In this document: positions 10,980 through 20,865 of the stretch, piece by piece
Layout: every line of letters starts with the position of its first letter
Numbering within the stretch: position 1 is the first letter of the stretch
Source of the DNA: an uncultured Clostridium sp.
GTDB lineage: Bacteria; Bacillota; Clostridia; TANB77; CAG-508
NCBI GenBank assembly: GCA_947575605.1
Contig: CANPNZ010000006.1
Coordinates: 1-64,000 of the forward strand
Direction of reading: 5' to 3'
DNA: 64,000 bases
Translations under genes and position numbers: made by a program
The notes under the pieces: generated by a model
Told to the model about the DNA's origin: nothing
The model's database searches: none
What the model saw: only the letters and a program-made list of their open reading frames with translations

Positions 10980-11867
10980 ATGAAAAAATTAAAGAACTAT
11001 TTAAAATTAATTAGAATAAAGCACTATTTGAAAAACTTTTTAGTATTTACTCCCTTATTATTTAGTGGTAACTTTTTTAGGGGAGACTATTTATTAAATA
11101 CACTATTAGCTTTTATTGCTTTTAGCTTTACCGCCTCTGTTGTCTATATTATTAATGATATTCGAGATGTTGAAAAAGATAAATTACATCCCATTAAAAA
11201 GAATCGTCCCATTGCATCTGGTAAAGTATCAAAAATTGAAGGAATTGTCCTAGCCATTATTTTATTGATAATTGCGATTGGTATTAACTTATGGATACAT
11301 GCCTCTCCTTTTGCGTTTATCGTATTATTTGCTTATCTATTTATGAATATTGCTTATAGTTTTGGACTTAAAAATATTCCTATCATTGATATTTTAATAT
11401 TAAGTATTGGCTTTTTATTAAGAGTATTTTATGGTGCTACTATCTTAGAACTTAATGTTTCTAATTGGCTATATTTAACCATATTATCTATTTCTTTTTA
11501 TTTAGGGCTAGGAAAAAGAAGAAATGAAATTGATAAAAGTAAGGATTCCAGAAAAGTATTAGCACAATATAATCGTAATTTTCTTGACAAAAATATGTAT
11601 ATGTGTTTAGGCTTAACAATCATGTTTTATTCCCTTTGGTGTGTGGATCCTATTAATAGTTCCCGTTTTAGTGGTATTAATTATTTATTGCTTACGGTAC
11701 CTATTGTTATGATAATTTGTATGAAATATAGTTTAGATATTGAAGGCGATTCTTTTGGGGACCCTGTTGATGTTGTATTTTCAGATAAGACTATTCTTGT
11801 TTTAGTTGCTATTTATGCTCTTTTTATCTTTTTACTGTTATATGTATTCCCTATTTTTATTCATTAG
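10980..11867 (+). CDS. UbiA-family prenyltransferase, decaprenyl-phosphate phosphoribosyltransferase-like
   Basis: KNFLVFTPLLFSGNFF, NDIRDVEKDKLHPIKKNRPIASG (NDxxDxxxD) and YxxGLGKRRNE motifs. Confidence 0.85.
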   Translation: MKKLKNYLKLIRIKHYLKNFLVFTPLLFSGNFFRGDYLLNTLLAFIAFSFTASVVYIINDIRDVEKDKLHPIKKNRPIASGKVSKIEGIVLAIILLIIAIGINLWIHASPFAFIVLFAYLFMNIAYSFGLKNIPIIDILILSIGFLLRVFYGATILELNVSNWLYLTILSISFYLGLGKRRNEIDKSKDSRKVLAQYNRNFLDKNMYMCLGLTIMFYSLWCVDPINSSRFSGINYLLLTVPIVMIICMKYSLDIEGDSFGDPVDVVFSDKTILVLVAIYALFIFLLLYVFPIFIH

Positions 11868-11885
11868 ATGAAAGGATTATAAAAG

Positions 11886-12455
11886 ATGAATGTTTATGAT
11901 TTTGATAATACCATCTATTTAGGAGATAGTACCTTAGATTTTTACTTTTTCTGTCTCAAAAAGCAACCTTCTATTCTCCTTGCGATACCTATTCAATTTT
12001 ATGGATTGATTGGTTATCGATTGCATGCATTTTCTAAAACAGAAGGTAAAGAAAAATTTTATAGTTTTCTTCGTAAATTAAAAAATATAGACACTTTATT
12101 AGAAGATTTTTGGAAGAAAAAAGAAAAAAATATAAAAGATTTCTATTTAACACAAAAACAAAAAAATGATGTTATTATTTCAGCTTCTCCTTATTTTCTA
12201 TTAGAACCTATTTGTAAAAAGTTAGAAATCCAGCATTTAATCGCTTCAAATGTAGATAAGGCTTCTGGAAAATATTTTGGATTAAATTGTTATGGGGAAG
12301 AAAAAGTCAAGCGTTTTCAACAAGAATTTTCTCTTTCTGCTATTGAAAATTTTTATTCAGATTCTTTATCGGATGCTCCTCTTGCTCGTTATGCTAAAAA
12401 AGCCTTTTTAGTTCATAATAATACCATTATAGATTGGAAAGAAGATACCTTATAA
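11886..12455 (+). CDS. HAD-IB family phosphatase
   Basis: N-terminal VYDFDNTIYLGDST and C-terminal YSDSLSDAPLA motifs. Confidence 0.85.
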   Translation: MNVYDFDNTIYLGDSTLDFYFFCLKKQPSILLAIPIQFYGLIGYRLHAFSKTEGKEKFYSFLRKLKNIDTLLEDFWKKKEKNIKDFYLTQKQKNDVIISASPYFLLEPICKKLEIQHLIASNVDKASGKYFGLNCYGEEKVKRFQQEFSLSAIENFYSDSLSDAPLARYAKKAFLVHNNTIIDWKEDTL

Positions 12456-12470
12456 TTTGGTATCTTCTTT
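12438..12470. terminator. Bidirectional rho-independent terminator between convergent genes
   Basis: AAAGAAGATACC-ttataattt-GGTATCTTCTTT. Confidence 0.75.
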
Positions 12471-12475
12471 CTCAT

Positions 12476-15400
12476 TTAATTATTTTTTTCTATCTGCTTT
12501 TCTTCTAGTTCCTCTTCTTCTATCTCCTCTTTTTCTTCTGGTTCTTCTTTTACTTCATCTTTTGGTTTTTCTATCAATTCTCCTTCTGTTTCTTCTTCCA
12601 TCGTATCTGGTAATGAGTCTACTATTGGTAATTCTTCTTGCATTTCTGTTTCTTGTTTTACTTCATTTTTTTCTTCTGGCATTTCCATCATAAATGTTCT
12701 AGTAGTTACTGTTTCAAAAAGCATTTTATTATTTCTTAATACTATTTTACTGTTTCCTTTGAACATTCCTACCATTTCATTTGGTTGCATATTTGCTTGT
12801 TGTGTCTTATTCGTTGAAATATTATTGCGATTGGTTAGTTTTACCTCTATATAATATTCTTTACTTGTATCTAAATTATCTATATATCTATCATAATAAT
12901 AATTCAATCCACCTTCGTGTGCCACGTACATTCCCATACTATAAGTTCCATCGGTTGATTTTAATGTCATTTCTGGTAAACTATTTGGAATATTCGCTAC
13001 CCCATCAATCCATTCTGCTATCAAAATATTTCCATGTATATATTCTCTTCCTATCTCATTATAATTCATATACATTGTCTTTAAGTCTGTATTAATATCT
13101 CCTTTATATTTACTACTTCCATCTTTCATCTTGATTTTGTTGTCTTCTGCTACTAATTTAATGTCATTGTATTTTCCTATTTGTTTGTTTGGCAATTTAG
13201 CAATTTGTTTGGTATTCGTTGAAATATTATTTCCGTTTGTTAGTTTTACCTCTATCACATATTCTTTGCTACTATCTAAATTATCCATGACTCTGTCATA
13301 GGTATAACTTAGTCCTCCATTGTGTACTACATGCATACCTGTCCAGAAGCTTCCATCGGTTGATTTGATAATCATTTCTGGCAATTTATTTGGTATGTTT
13401 GCGACACCATCTATCCATTCTGCTATTAAAATTTCTCCATAAATGTAGTTTCTTCCTATTTCATTTTGAGCTAAATCGATTGTCTTTAAATCAGTATTAA
13501 TATCGCCTCTATATTCATTTCCTTTGAATGTTATTTTATTATTTCCTATTGTTAAAATTTTATCTTTAAATTCGCCTACTCTTTTTGAGGCATTCAAATT
13601 GGCTCTTTGTTGTTTATTGGTTCCTATATTTTTATTTCCTGTTAATTTTACTTCTATATAGTATTCTTTTTTCGTATCTAAATCATAGATGACTCTGTCA
13701 TAATAATATCCTAATCCACCTTTGTGCACTACGTGCATTCCCATACTGTAACTTCCATCGGTTGCTTTTAATGTCATTTCTGGTAAGCCATTTGGAATAT
13801 TCGCTATTCCATCAATCCATTCTGCTATCAAGATATCGCCATGTATATATTCTCTTCCTACTTCATTTACTCCAATATACATGGTTTGTAAATCTGTATT
13901 AATATCTCCTCTATAAATGCTTCCATCTATCATTTTTATTTTATTATTTTCTGCTATTAATTTTACTTGATCATATCTTCCAATTTCTTTATTTGGTAAT
14001 TTGGCTATTTGTGCTTTACTATTTCCTTTATTATTAATTCCTGTTAGTTTTACTTCAATCTGATATTCTTTCGTTGGATCTAAATTATCCATTACTCGAT
14101 CATACGTATAACTTAATCCTCCATTGTGTACTACATGCATGCCTGTCCAGAAGCTTCCATCGGTTGCTTTGATAATCATTTCTGGTAATCCTTCTGGAAT
14201 ATTAGCCACTCCATCAATCCATTCTGCTATTAAGATTTCTCCATAAATATAATGTCTTCCCACTTCATTTTGAGCTAGGTTAATTGTTTTTAAATCTGTA
14301 TTAACACTTCCTACATATACTGGTTTTATTTTATTATCTTCTAGTAATAAGGTTCTTCCTTTAAAAGTTCCAATTTGTTTACTTGGTAATAATACAGTTT
14401 GTGTTTTTCTGTTTCCTATATTATCCTCTCCTGTCAAGGTTGCCTCTATATAATATTGTTTTGATAAATCAATTCCATCAATAAACACATCATAATAATA
14501 ACTTAATCCCTGTAAATAACTAATATACATTGGTATATTTATTGTTCCATCAGTTGCTTTTAAAACTAATTTTGGTAATGAATTTGGTATATAAGCAACA
14601 TTGTTTCTCCATTCTGCTACTAACATATTTCCACTAATATAATATCTTCCTTGTGCATTTTGATTCAATTTTATTTCTTTTAAGTCAGTATTAATATCTC
14701 CTATATACCCCCCAGTAGAGAAATAAATTTTATTGTTTTTGGTTTTTATGGTAGTTCCTTTATATTCTCCTACTGTCATATTTGGCATATTTACGTTCTG
14801 TGTCTTATTGGTTGATATATTTTTATCTGTTGTCAATTTAGCTTCTAAATAATATTCTTTATTTGTATCTAAGGTATCTAATATTCTATAATAAGAATAA
14901 CTTAATCCTCCATTATGAGTTACATTGATTCCTTGCACAATACTTCCGTCCGTTGATTTAATTGTCATTTCTGGTATCGTTTTTGGTACACATGCTACCC
15001 CATTCACCCATTCTGCTATTAAAACTTCTCCTGTTATATAACTTCTTCCATCTGCTTCTTTTCCGATTTGCATCGTTTTTAAATCTGTATTGATGTTTCC
15101 GTAATACTCAAGATTTGGCTCTTGTGAAAGTGTTGCTGGCATATTTTCATAAATTGGTATCACAAATTCAAAATCTTTATTTAATAATAATCTCGCTCTA
15201 TTATAGGCATCATACATCAAACTAGCTTCATTTTTAGCAGCTAATAAGTTTTGCATATATTGATGCCAATATAATCCACTATGACTATCATCTACATCAA
15301 ATTTTTGTAAATATAAGGTATTTTGTCCTACATTAAGATATTTATCTTTAATAAAAGCTCCTCCACCTATAATCGATAATGGTCTAGATGTCCAACCTTC

Positions 15401-16123
15401 TCGTAATGCTCTGGCTAATCCATTCGTTTTTACCTCTGCTTGACTGTTTCCTGTTGCTCCTATACTAAATAAATTATATAACCCTTTATAAACCACGCCA
15501 TCGGTCCCAAAATATTCTGCTCCTGAACTTAAGGTAGAAGTTCCTGAGCTTCCTTGTTCTTGGATCGTTCTAGTTACCAAGTGAAAGGCATTTATATTAT
15601 TGTCACGTGCTGTATTGTAAAGAGCATCTATGTTATCCCTATCTTCTGTTAAAAAAGATTTTTGTGCCGCTATATGAATAGCCGATGTATCTAATGTCCC
15701 TGCAGAAGTATCTAATTTTTGAAATTGAAATATATTTTTGGCATCCAAATATAAGCGTGGATCCATTAAGTATTTTATCGCTTCTTCTGACGCACAATAC
15801 CATCCTGTATCATATAATTTAGAACCACAATCTGGGCATCTCCACTCTTCTGAATAATTATTTGGTACTAGGTTTCTTCCATGAACTCTTTCATTTCTAA
15901 TAACCGTTTCCCAATCTAATTTTGTATATAAAACTTTTATCTTTGGATAAATGGTTTGTAATTGTTTTATTTTATCCTTATAACCAGGATATTTTGCCTC
16001 ATCAATTCCATTGATGTCTGAGCTAATAGTAGCAGCTTGTACTTTACCTGTATATAATAGAGTAGCCACTAATATAGCCAATAAAAATATTCCTATTTTC
16101 ATAATCTTATGTACAAATTTCAT
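12476..16123 (-). CDS. Secreted glucosaminidase-like cell-wall hydrolase with six ~120-aa repeats and acidic C-terminal tail
   Basis: Signal peptide; N-terminal glucosaminidase-like region (NINAFHLVTRTIQEQG...YNLFSIGAT); six [GN]INTDLKxx...ILIAEWIDGVANIP units; E/K-rich tail. Confidence 0.8.
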   Translation of the reverse strand: MKFVHKIMKIGIFLLAILVATLLYTGKVQAATISSDINGIDEAKYPGYKDKIKQLQTIYPKIKVLYTKLDWETVIRNERVHGRNLVPNNYSEEWRCPDCGSKLYDTGWYCASEEAIKYLMDPRLYLDAKNIFQFQKLDTSAGTLDTSAIHIAAQKSFLTEDRDNIDALYNTARDNNINAFHLVTRTIQEQGSSGTSTLSSGAEYFGTDGVVYKGLYNLFSIGATGNSQAEVKTNGLARALREGWTSRPLSIIGGGAFIKDKYLNVGQNTLYLQKFDVDDSHSGLYWHQYMQNLLAAKNEASLMYDAYNRARLLLNKDFEFVIPIYENMPATLSQEPNLEYYGNINTDLKTMQIGKEADGRSYITGEVLIAEWVNGVACVPKTIPEMTIKSTDGSIVQGINVTHNGGLSYSYYRILDTLDTNKEYYLEAKLTTDKNISTNKTQNVNMPNMTVGEYKGTTIKTKNNKIYFSTGGYIGDINTDLKEIKLNQNAQGRYYISGNMLVAEWRNNVAYIPNSLPKLVLKATDGTINIPMYISYLQGLSYYYDVFIDGIDLSKQYYIEATLTGEDNIGNRKTQTVLLPSKQIGTFKGRTLLLEDNKIKPVYVGSVNTDLKTINLAQNEVGRHYIYGEILIAEWIDGVANIPEGLPEMIIKATDGSFWTGMHVVHNGGLSYTYDRVMDNLDPTKEYQIEVKLTGINNKGNSKAQIAKLPNKEIGRYDQVKLIAENNKIKMIDGSIYRGDINTDLQTMYIGVNEVGREYIHGDILIAEWIDGIANIPNGLPEMTLKATDGSYSMGMHVVHKGGLGYYYDRVIYDLDTKKEYYIEVKLTGNKNIGTNKQQRANLNASKRVGEFKDKILTIGNNKITFKGNEYRGDINTDLKTIDLAQNEIGRNYIYGEILIAEWIDGVANIPNKLPEMIIKSTDGSFWTGMHVVHNGGLSYTYDRVMDNLDSSKEYVIEVKLTNGNNISTNTKQIAKLPNKQIGKYNDIKLVAEDNKIKMKDGSSKYKGDINTDLKTMYMNYNEIGREYIHGNILIAEWIDGVANIPNSLPEMTLKSTDGTYSMGMYVAHEGGLNYYYDRYIDNLDTSKEYYIEVKLTNRNNISTNKTQQANMQPNEMVGMFKGNSKIVLRNNKMLFETVTTRTFMMEMPEEKNEVKQETEMQEELPIVDSLPDTMEEETEGELIEKPKDEVKEEPEEKEEIEEEELEEKQIEKNN

Positions 16124-16322
16124 CCTTTTTCACTCCTTCTTATTTCTGAATTAAGTATATCGTATTTTTCTTTTTTTTTCAACAATTTTCTTTCTATTTT
16201 ACCTGTTAATTTTTGGAATGTTCTTCTTCCCTTGATTCATTTATTTAGCCATACAAAAGCATTCTAAAATTCCCAAACCGATACAAATTTTGAAAAAATC
16301 TAAGGTTCTGCCTAGTTAATAA

Positions 16323-16528
16323 GAACAAAAGAGGCATGCTTCCTATTTTTTTACTTTTTAGATTACTTTTCATGCCTCGTATTTGTTCGCCCGCCAATTT
16401 TACGTAAGTAAAATTGTGTGAATGCTTTATATTATAGGAAGTTTGGAGAAGTTTCCTATAATAGAAAAAGAGAACCCCTCTTACAAAACACAAAACTTTT
16501 TTGGTTTCATAATTAGGATTCTCTTTCT
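16323..16528. repeat. Family A structured intergenic element (copy 1) with bidirectional terminator
   Basis: GAACAAa..GAGGCATG/CATGCCTC..TTTGTTC, CAATTTTAC-gtaa-GTAAAATTG, TATTATAGGAAgtttggagaagTTTCCTATAATA, terminal AGAGAA..TTCTCT hairpin. Confidence 0.75.
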
Positions 16529-16547
16529 GTTTATGCCTTTTTCTAGC

Positions 16548-19500
16548 TTATTTACTCTCTTTCATTTTGTCTTTTTCTTCTTGTGTATCGTTTTTTTCTA
16601 ACTCTTCTATTTCTTCGCTTTCTTTATCTTCTGCTTTTTCTTCTTTTTCTTCTTTCTCTTCTTTTTTCTCTTCTTCTATTCTTGTATTTTCTATCGAATC
16701 TGTTGTTGGTAACTCTTCTAATATTTCAGTTTCTTGCTTTATTTCTTCTTTTTCTTCTGGTTTTTCTATCATAAATGTTCTAGTAGTTACTGTTTCAAAA
16801 AGCATTTTATTATTTCTTAATACTATTTTACTATTTCCTTTAAACATTCCTACCATTTCATTTGGTTGCATATTCGCTTGTTGGATCTTATTGGTTGAAA
16901 TATTATTATTGCTTGTTAATTTTACTTCAATGTAATATTCTTTGCTTGTATCTAAATCATATACTACTCTATCATAGTAGTAATTTAATCCACCTTCATG
17001 TACTACATGCATTCCCATACTATAACTTCCATCCGTTGCTTTTAATGTCATTTCTGGCAATCCATTTGGAATATTGGCTACTCCATCTACCCATTCTGCT
17101 ATTAAAATATTCCCATGTATATATTCTCTTCCTATTTCATTGAAATCAATATGCATTGTCTTTAAGTCTGTATTAATGTCTCCTTTGTATTTGCTTCCAT
17201 CTTTCATCTTAATCTTATTGTCTTCTGCTACTAATTTAATGGCATTGTATTTTCCTATTTGTTTATTTGGTAATTTAGCAATTTGTACCGTATTGGTTGA
17301 AATATTATTTCCATTTGTTAATTTTACTTCTATCACATATTCTTTGCTACTATCTAAATTATCCATTACTCTGTCATAAGTATAACTTAATCCTCCATTG
17401 TGTACTACATGCATTCCTGTCCAGAAACTTCCGTCTGTTGATTTGATAATCATTTCTGGTAATTTATTTGGTATGTTTGCCACACCATCTATCCATTCTG
17501 CTATTAAAATTTCTCCATAAATGTAGTTTCTTCCTATTTCATTTTGAGCTAAATCGATTGTCTTTAAATCAGTATTAATATCGCCTCTATATTCATTTCC
17601 TTTGAATGTTATTTTATTATTTCCTATTGTTAAAATTTTATCTTTAAATTCGCCTACTCTTTTTGAGGCATTCAAATTGGCTCTTTGTTGTTTATTGGTT
17701 CCTATATTTTTATTTCCTGTTAATTTTACTTCTATATAGTATTCTTTTTTGGTATCTAAATCATAGATGACTCTGTCATAATAATATCCTAATCCACCTT
17801 TGTGTACTACATGCATTCCCATACTGTAACTTCCGTCCGTTGCTTTTAATGTCATTTCTGGTAAGCCATTTGGAATATTGGCTATTCCATCAATCCATTC
17901 TGCTATCAAAATATCTCCATGTATATATTCTCTTCCTACTTCATTTACTCCAATATACATAGTTTGTAAATCAGTATTAATATCCCCTCTATAAATACTT
18001 CCGTCTATCATTTTTATTTTATTATTTTCTGCTATTAATTTTACTTGATCATATTTGCCAATTTCCTTATTTGGCAATTTTGCTATTTGTGCCTTGCTGT
18101 TTCCTTTATTATTGATACCTGTTAGTTTTACTTCAATTTCATATTCTTTCGTTGGATCTAAATTATCCATTACTCGATCATACGTATAACTTAATCCTCC
18201 ATTGTGTACTACATGCATTCCTGTCCAGAAGCTTCCGTCGGTTGCTTTAATAATCATCTCTGGTAATCCTTCTGGAATATTAGCCACTCCATCAATCCAT
18301 TCTGCTATTAAAATTTCTCCATAGATATAATTTCTTCCCACTTCATTTTGGGCTAGGTTAATTGTCTTTAAATCAGTATTAATAGCTCCTATATATACTG
18401 GTTTTATTTTATTATCTTCTAGTAATAGTTTTCTTCCTTTAAAAGTTCCAATTTCTTTATTTGGTAATAATACGGTTTGTGTCTTATTCATTCCTATGTT
18501 GTCCTCACCTATTAAAGTTGCTTCTAAATAATATTGTTTTGCTAAATCTAACGTATCTATTGCTATATTGTATTCATAATTAATTCCACTATCATATGTA
18601 ATATTAACTGGTATATCTATACTATTATCGGTTGCTTTTAATCTTACAACTGGCATTTTCTTTGGTATATTGGCTACCCCATTCACCCATTCTGCTATGT
18701 ATAGATTTCCTGAAATAGTATTTCCTTTTAGTTCTATTTGTTTTAAATCAGTATTAATATCTCCTACATATTCTCCTGTTGAAAAATATACTTTATTGTT
18801 TTTCGTCTTTATCGTCGTTCCCTTATATTCTCCTACTGTCATATTTGGCATATTTATTGTCTGTATTTTATTGTTTGATACATTATTAGCAGAGGTTAGC
18901 TTAGCTTCTAAATAATATTCTCTATTAATATCTAATGTATCTAATATTCTATAATAAGAATAACTCAATCCTCCATTAGGAATCACATTCAATCCTTGTA
19001 CGATCGCCCCATCCGTTGATTTGATTGTTATTTCTGGTATACCATTTGGAATATTGGCTACTCCATTCACCCATTCTGCTATTAGTACCTCTCCTGTTAT
19101 ATAGCTTCTTCCATCTGTTTCTTTTCCTGTTTGCATCGTTTTTAAATCGGTATTGATATCTCCTACATAGTCTCTTCGAAATAAATCTTTATTGGCAATA
19201 ATCGCTTTTGCATCCGCTTCTGCCATTTTATTTAACATGGCATCATTTAAATAATGCTCTCTATCATAAGCGTTATTAATAAAAGCATGTTCTACCAACA
19301 CAGCTGGAATATCCATGTGCATTGGCCAACTTATAATACCATAATAATCAGCAACCGTTCCATCTGGATAGATATCGTTTGGTGTTCCAACTCTTACTTT
19401 TGGTTTAAAAGCAAAAGAACTGACTCCCACATTTCTTAAATTTTGTAATATATCTTCTCCTAATTTATTAGAGTATTCAAAATATCTTCTTTGTTTGGTA

Positions 19501-19880
19501 TTATGTGTTACATAAACTTCTGCTCCTGATAACCTACTAGAGGAATCATTTGAATTAATATGAAAACTCACCAATAAATCAGCATTATTTTCTTTGGCTC
19601 TTTGTGCTCTTGGATATCTCTCTAACGTTTCCCAATCTTGCTTTGTCAAAATCCCCTTAATTCCTGGTGTCGCATCTAATATTTCTTTTACTCTTACAGC
19701 TATTTTCCAATTTAAATTTTTTTCTACTAATCCTCCAGCTTGTGCTCCTGGCTCACTTCCTCCATGACCTGGATCTAGTGCTACTATAATATCATTTTCT
19801 GCATAACTGCAAGTAGTAACAAGTAAGCATAGCCCCATAAAAATTAATGCTGTCATTATTTTTATTCTTTTTTCTTTCAT
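16548..19880 (-). CDS. Secreted N-acetylmuramoyl-L-alanine amidase (Amidase_3) with six repeats homologous to the upstream hydrolase
   Basis: IIVALDPGHGGSEPGAQ, VSFHINSND, VLVEHAFINN catalytic motifs; same GDINTDLK repeats; E/K-rich tail. Confidence 0.9.
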   Translation of the reverse strand: MKEKRIKIMTALIFMGLCLLVTTCSYAENDIIVALDPGHGGSEPGAQAGGLVEKNLNWKIAVRVKEILDATPGIKGILTKQDWETLERYPRAQRAKENNADLLVSFHINSNDSSSRLSGAEVYVTHNTKQRRYFEYSNKLGEDILQNLRNVGVSSFAFKPKVRVGTPNDIYPDGTVADYYGIISWPMHMDIPAVLVEHAFINNAYDREHYLNDAMLNKMAEADAKAIIANKDLFRRDYVGDINTDLKTMQTGKETDGRSYITGEVLIAEWVNGVANIPNGIPEITIKSTDGAIVQGLNVIPNGGLSYSYYRILDTLDINREYYLEAKLTSANNVSNNKIQTINMPNMTVGEYKGTTIKTKNNKVYFSTGEYVGDINTDLKQIELKGNTISGNLYIAEWVNGVANIPKKMPVVRLKATDNSIDIPVNITYDSGINYEYNIAIDTLDLAKQYYLEATLIGEDNIGMNKTQTVLLPNKEIGTFKGRKLLLEDNKIKPVYIGAINTDLKTINLAQNEVGRNYIYGEILIAEWIDGVANIPEGLPEMIIKATDGSFWTGMHVVHNGGLSYTYDRVMDNLDPTKEYEIEVKLTGINNKGNSKAQIAKLPNKEIGKYDQVKLIAENNKIKMIDGSIYRGDINTDLQTMYIGVNEVGREYIHGDILIAEWIDGIANIPNGLPEMTLKATDGSYSMGMHVVHKGGLGYYYDRVIYDLDTKKEYYIEVKLTGNKNIGTNKQQRANLNASKRVGEFKDKILTIGNNKITFKGNEYRGDINTDLKTIDLAQNEIGRNYIYGEILIAEWIDGVANIPNKLPEMIIKSTDGSFWTGMHVVHNGGLSYTYDRVMDNLDSSKEYVIEVKLTNGNNISTNTVQIAKLPNKQIGKYNAIKLVAEDNKIKMKDGSKYKGDINTDLKTMHIDFNEIGREYIHGNILIAEWVDGVANIPNGLPEMTLKATDGSYSMGMHVVHEGGLNYYYDRVVYDLDTSKEYYIEVKLTSNNNISTNKIQQANMQPNEMVGMFKGNSKIVLRNNKMLFETVTTRTFMIEKPEEKEEIKQETEILEELPTTDSIENTRIEEEKKEEKEEKEEKAEDKESEEIEELEKNDTQEEKDKMKESK

Positions 19881-19941
19881 TTCTTTTTACCTTCCTTTCT
19901 TCCTTCATTTTACTATAACGATTTTAAAATAACAATACCAA

Positions 19942-20865
19942 TTAATAACATATTTTACTTTTTATGGTTCCTGGTATCCATAATCCTATATATAATAATT
20001 TATTAAAAAATCCCTTTACATTTTTAAAAGAATGTTTCGTTTTAGTAAGGTATGTAAATAAAATAAAATGTTTCACCACATACAATCTTTTAGCAAAAGG
20101 AACTCCTTTCATATCCTGTTCAAAAATTTCTTTAAAGTATTCATAATAACCATAAGGGTTTTCTTGTAACTGCTTTTTTATATTTTTCGTATAGCCATCT
20201 TCTTGATATTCGCAAATCATGATTGGTTCATTACTACATACTATGCTATTTTGTAAATCCATCTTATGATGCATTCTTGCTTCTGTTACAAATTTTTCTT
20301 GTCTTTCTAATTCATATTTGTATTTTTTTCTTACATCAGCATAAAAAACTAGGCATTTTTCACCATCCTCTGCTTCTTTAAAATACAAATCAAACATGGT
20401 TGTTATTCGATTCTTAAACTCATTTCCCATGTTTTGCCCTTTGGTATTGTATTTTAAAAAACAAATGGCATAAATATTTTTTTCTTGGTTGTTTTCATAT
20501 TCTTTTTTGATTTTCTTAAATGCCTCTGGCATAAAATAATCATCTGAATCACATTCTATGATCAAGTCTCCTTCTGCCTTATCTATTACCTCATTAAGTG
20601 CTTTCATTTTTCCCTGGTTTTCTTGAAAATAATAGTCAATTTTTATTTTCTCCTCTTGTTGCCATTTTTTTACTAATGCTAAGGTTTGATCGGTAGAACC
20701 GTCATCTATTATAAGCCATTGAATTTGTATATCTTTTTCTTTGTTTATTATGATACTTTCATATAAATTTGGCAATAATTTAGCTCTGTTATAAGTTGCT
20801 GTTACAATGGAAAGGTTTAACATTTTTTGAATTTCTCCCCCTTCTATAAAAATTCTATTTTTCAA
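19942..20865 (-). CDS. GT2 glycosyltransferase
   Basis: LSIVTATYNRAKLLPNLYESI, IIDDGSTDQT, ECDSDDYF motifs. Confidence 0.9.
   Translation of the reverse strand: MKNRIFIEGGEIQKMLNLSIVTATYNRAKLLPNLYESIIINKEKDIQIQWLIIDDGSTDQTLALVKKWQQEEKIKIDYYFQENQGKMKALNEVIDKAEGDLIIECDSDDYFMPEAFKKIKKEYENNQEKNIYAICFLKYNTKGQNMGNEFKNRITTMFDLYFKEAEDGEKCLVFYADVRKKYKYELERQEKFVTEARMHHKMDLQNSIVCSNEPIMICEYQEDGYTKNIKKQLQENPYGYYEYFKEIFEQDMKGVPFAKRLYVVKHFILFTYLTKTKHSFKNVKGFFNKLLYIGLWIPGTIKSKICY

Noticed and set aside
16245-16493. 82-aa minus-strand ORF
   Set aside because: Lies across the structured family A element; no RBS support and sequence explained by the hairpins.
16567-16935. Plus-strand ORFs antisense to the repeat hydrolases (also 12457-12693, 12781-13095, 16583-16774, 16862-17143, 17074-17379)
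   Set aside because: Ser/Phe/Leu-rich antisense of real E/K-rich and repeat coding sequence; no RBS or family motifs.
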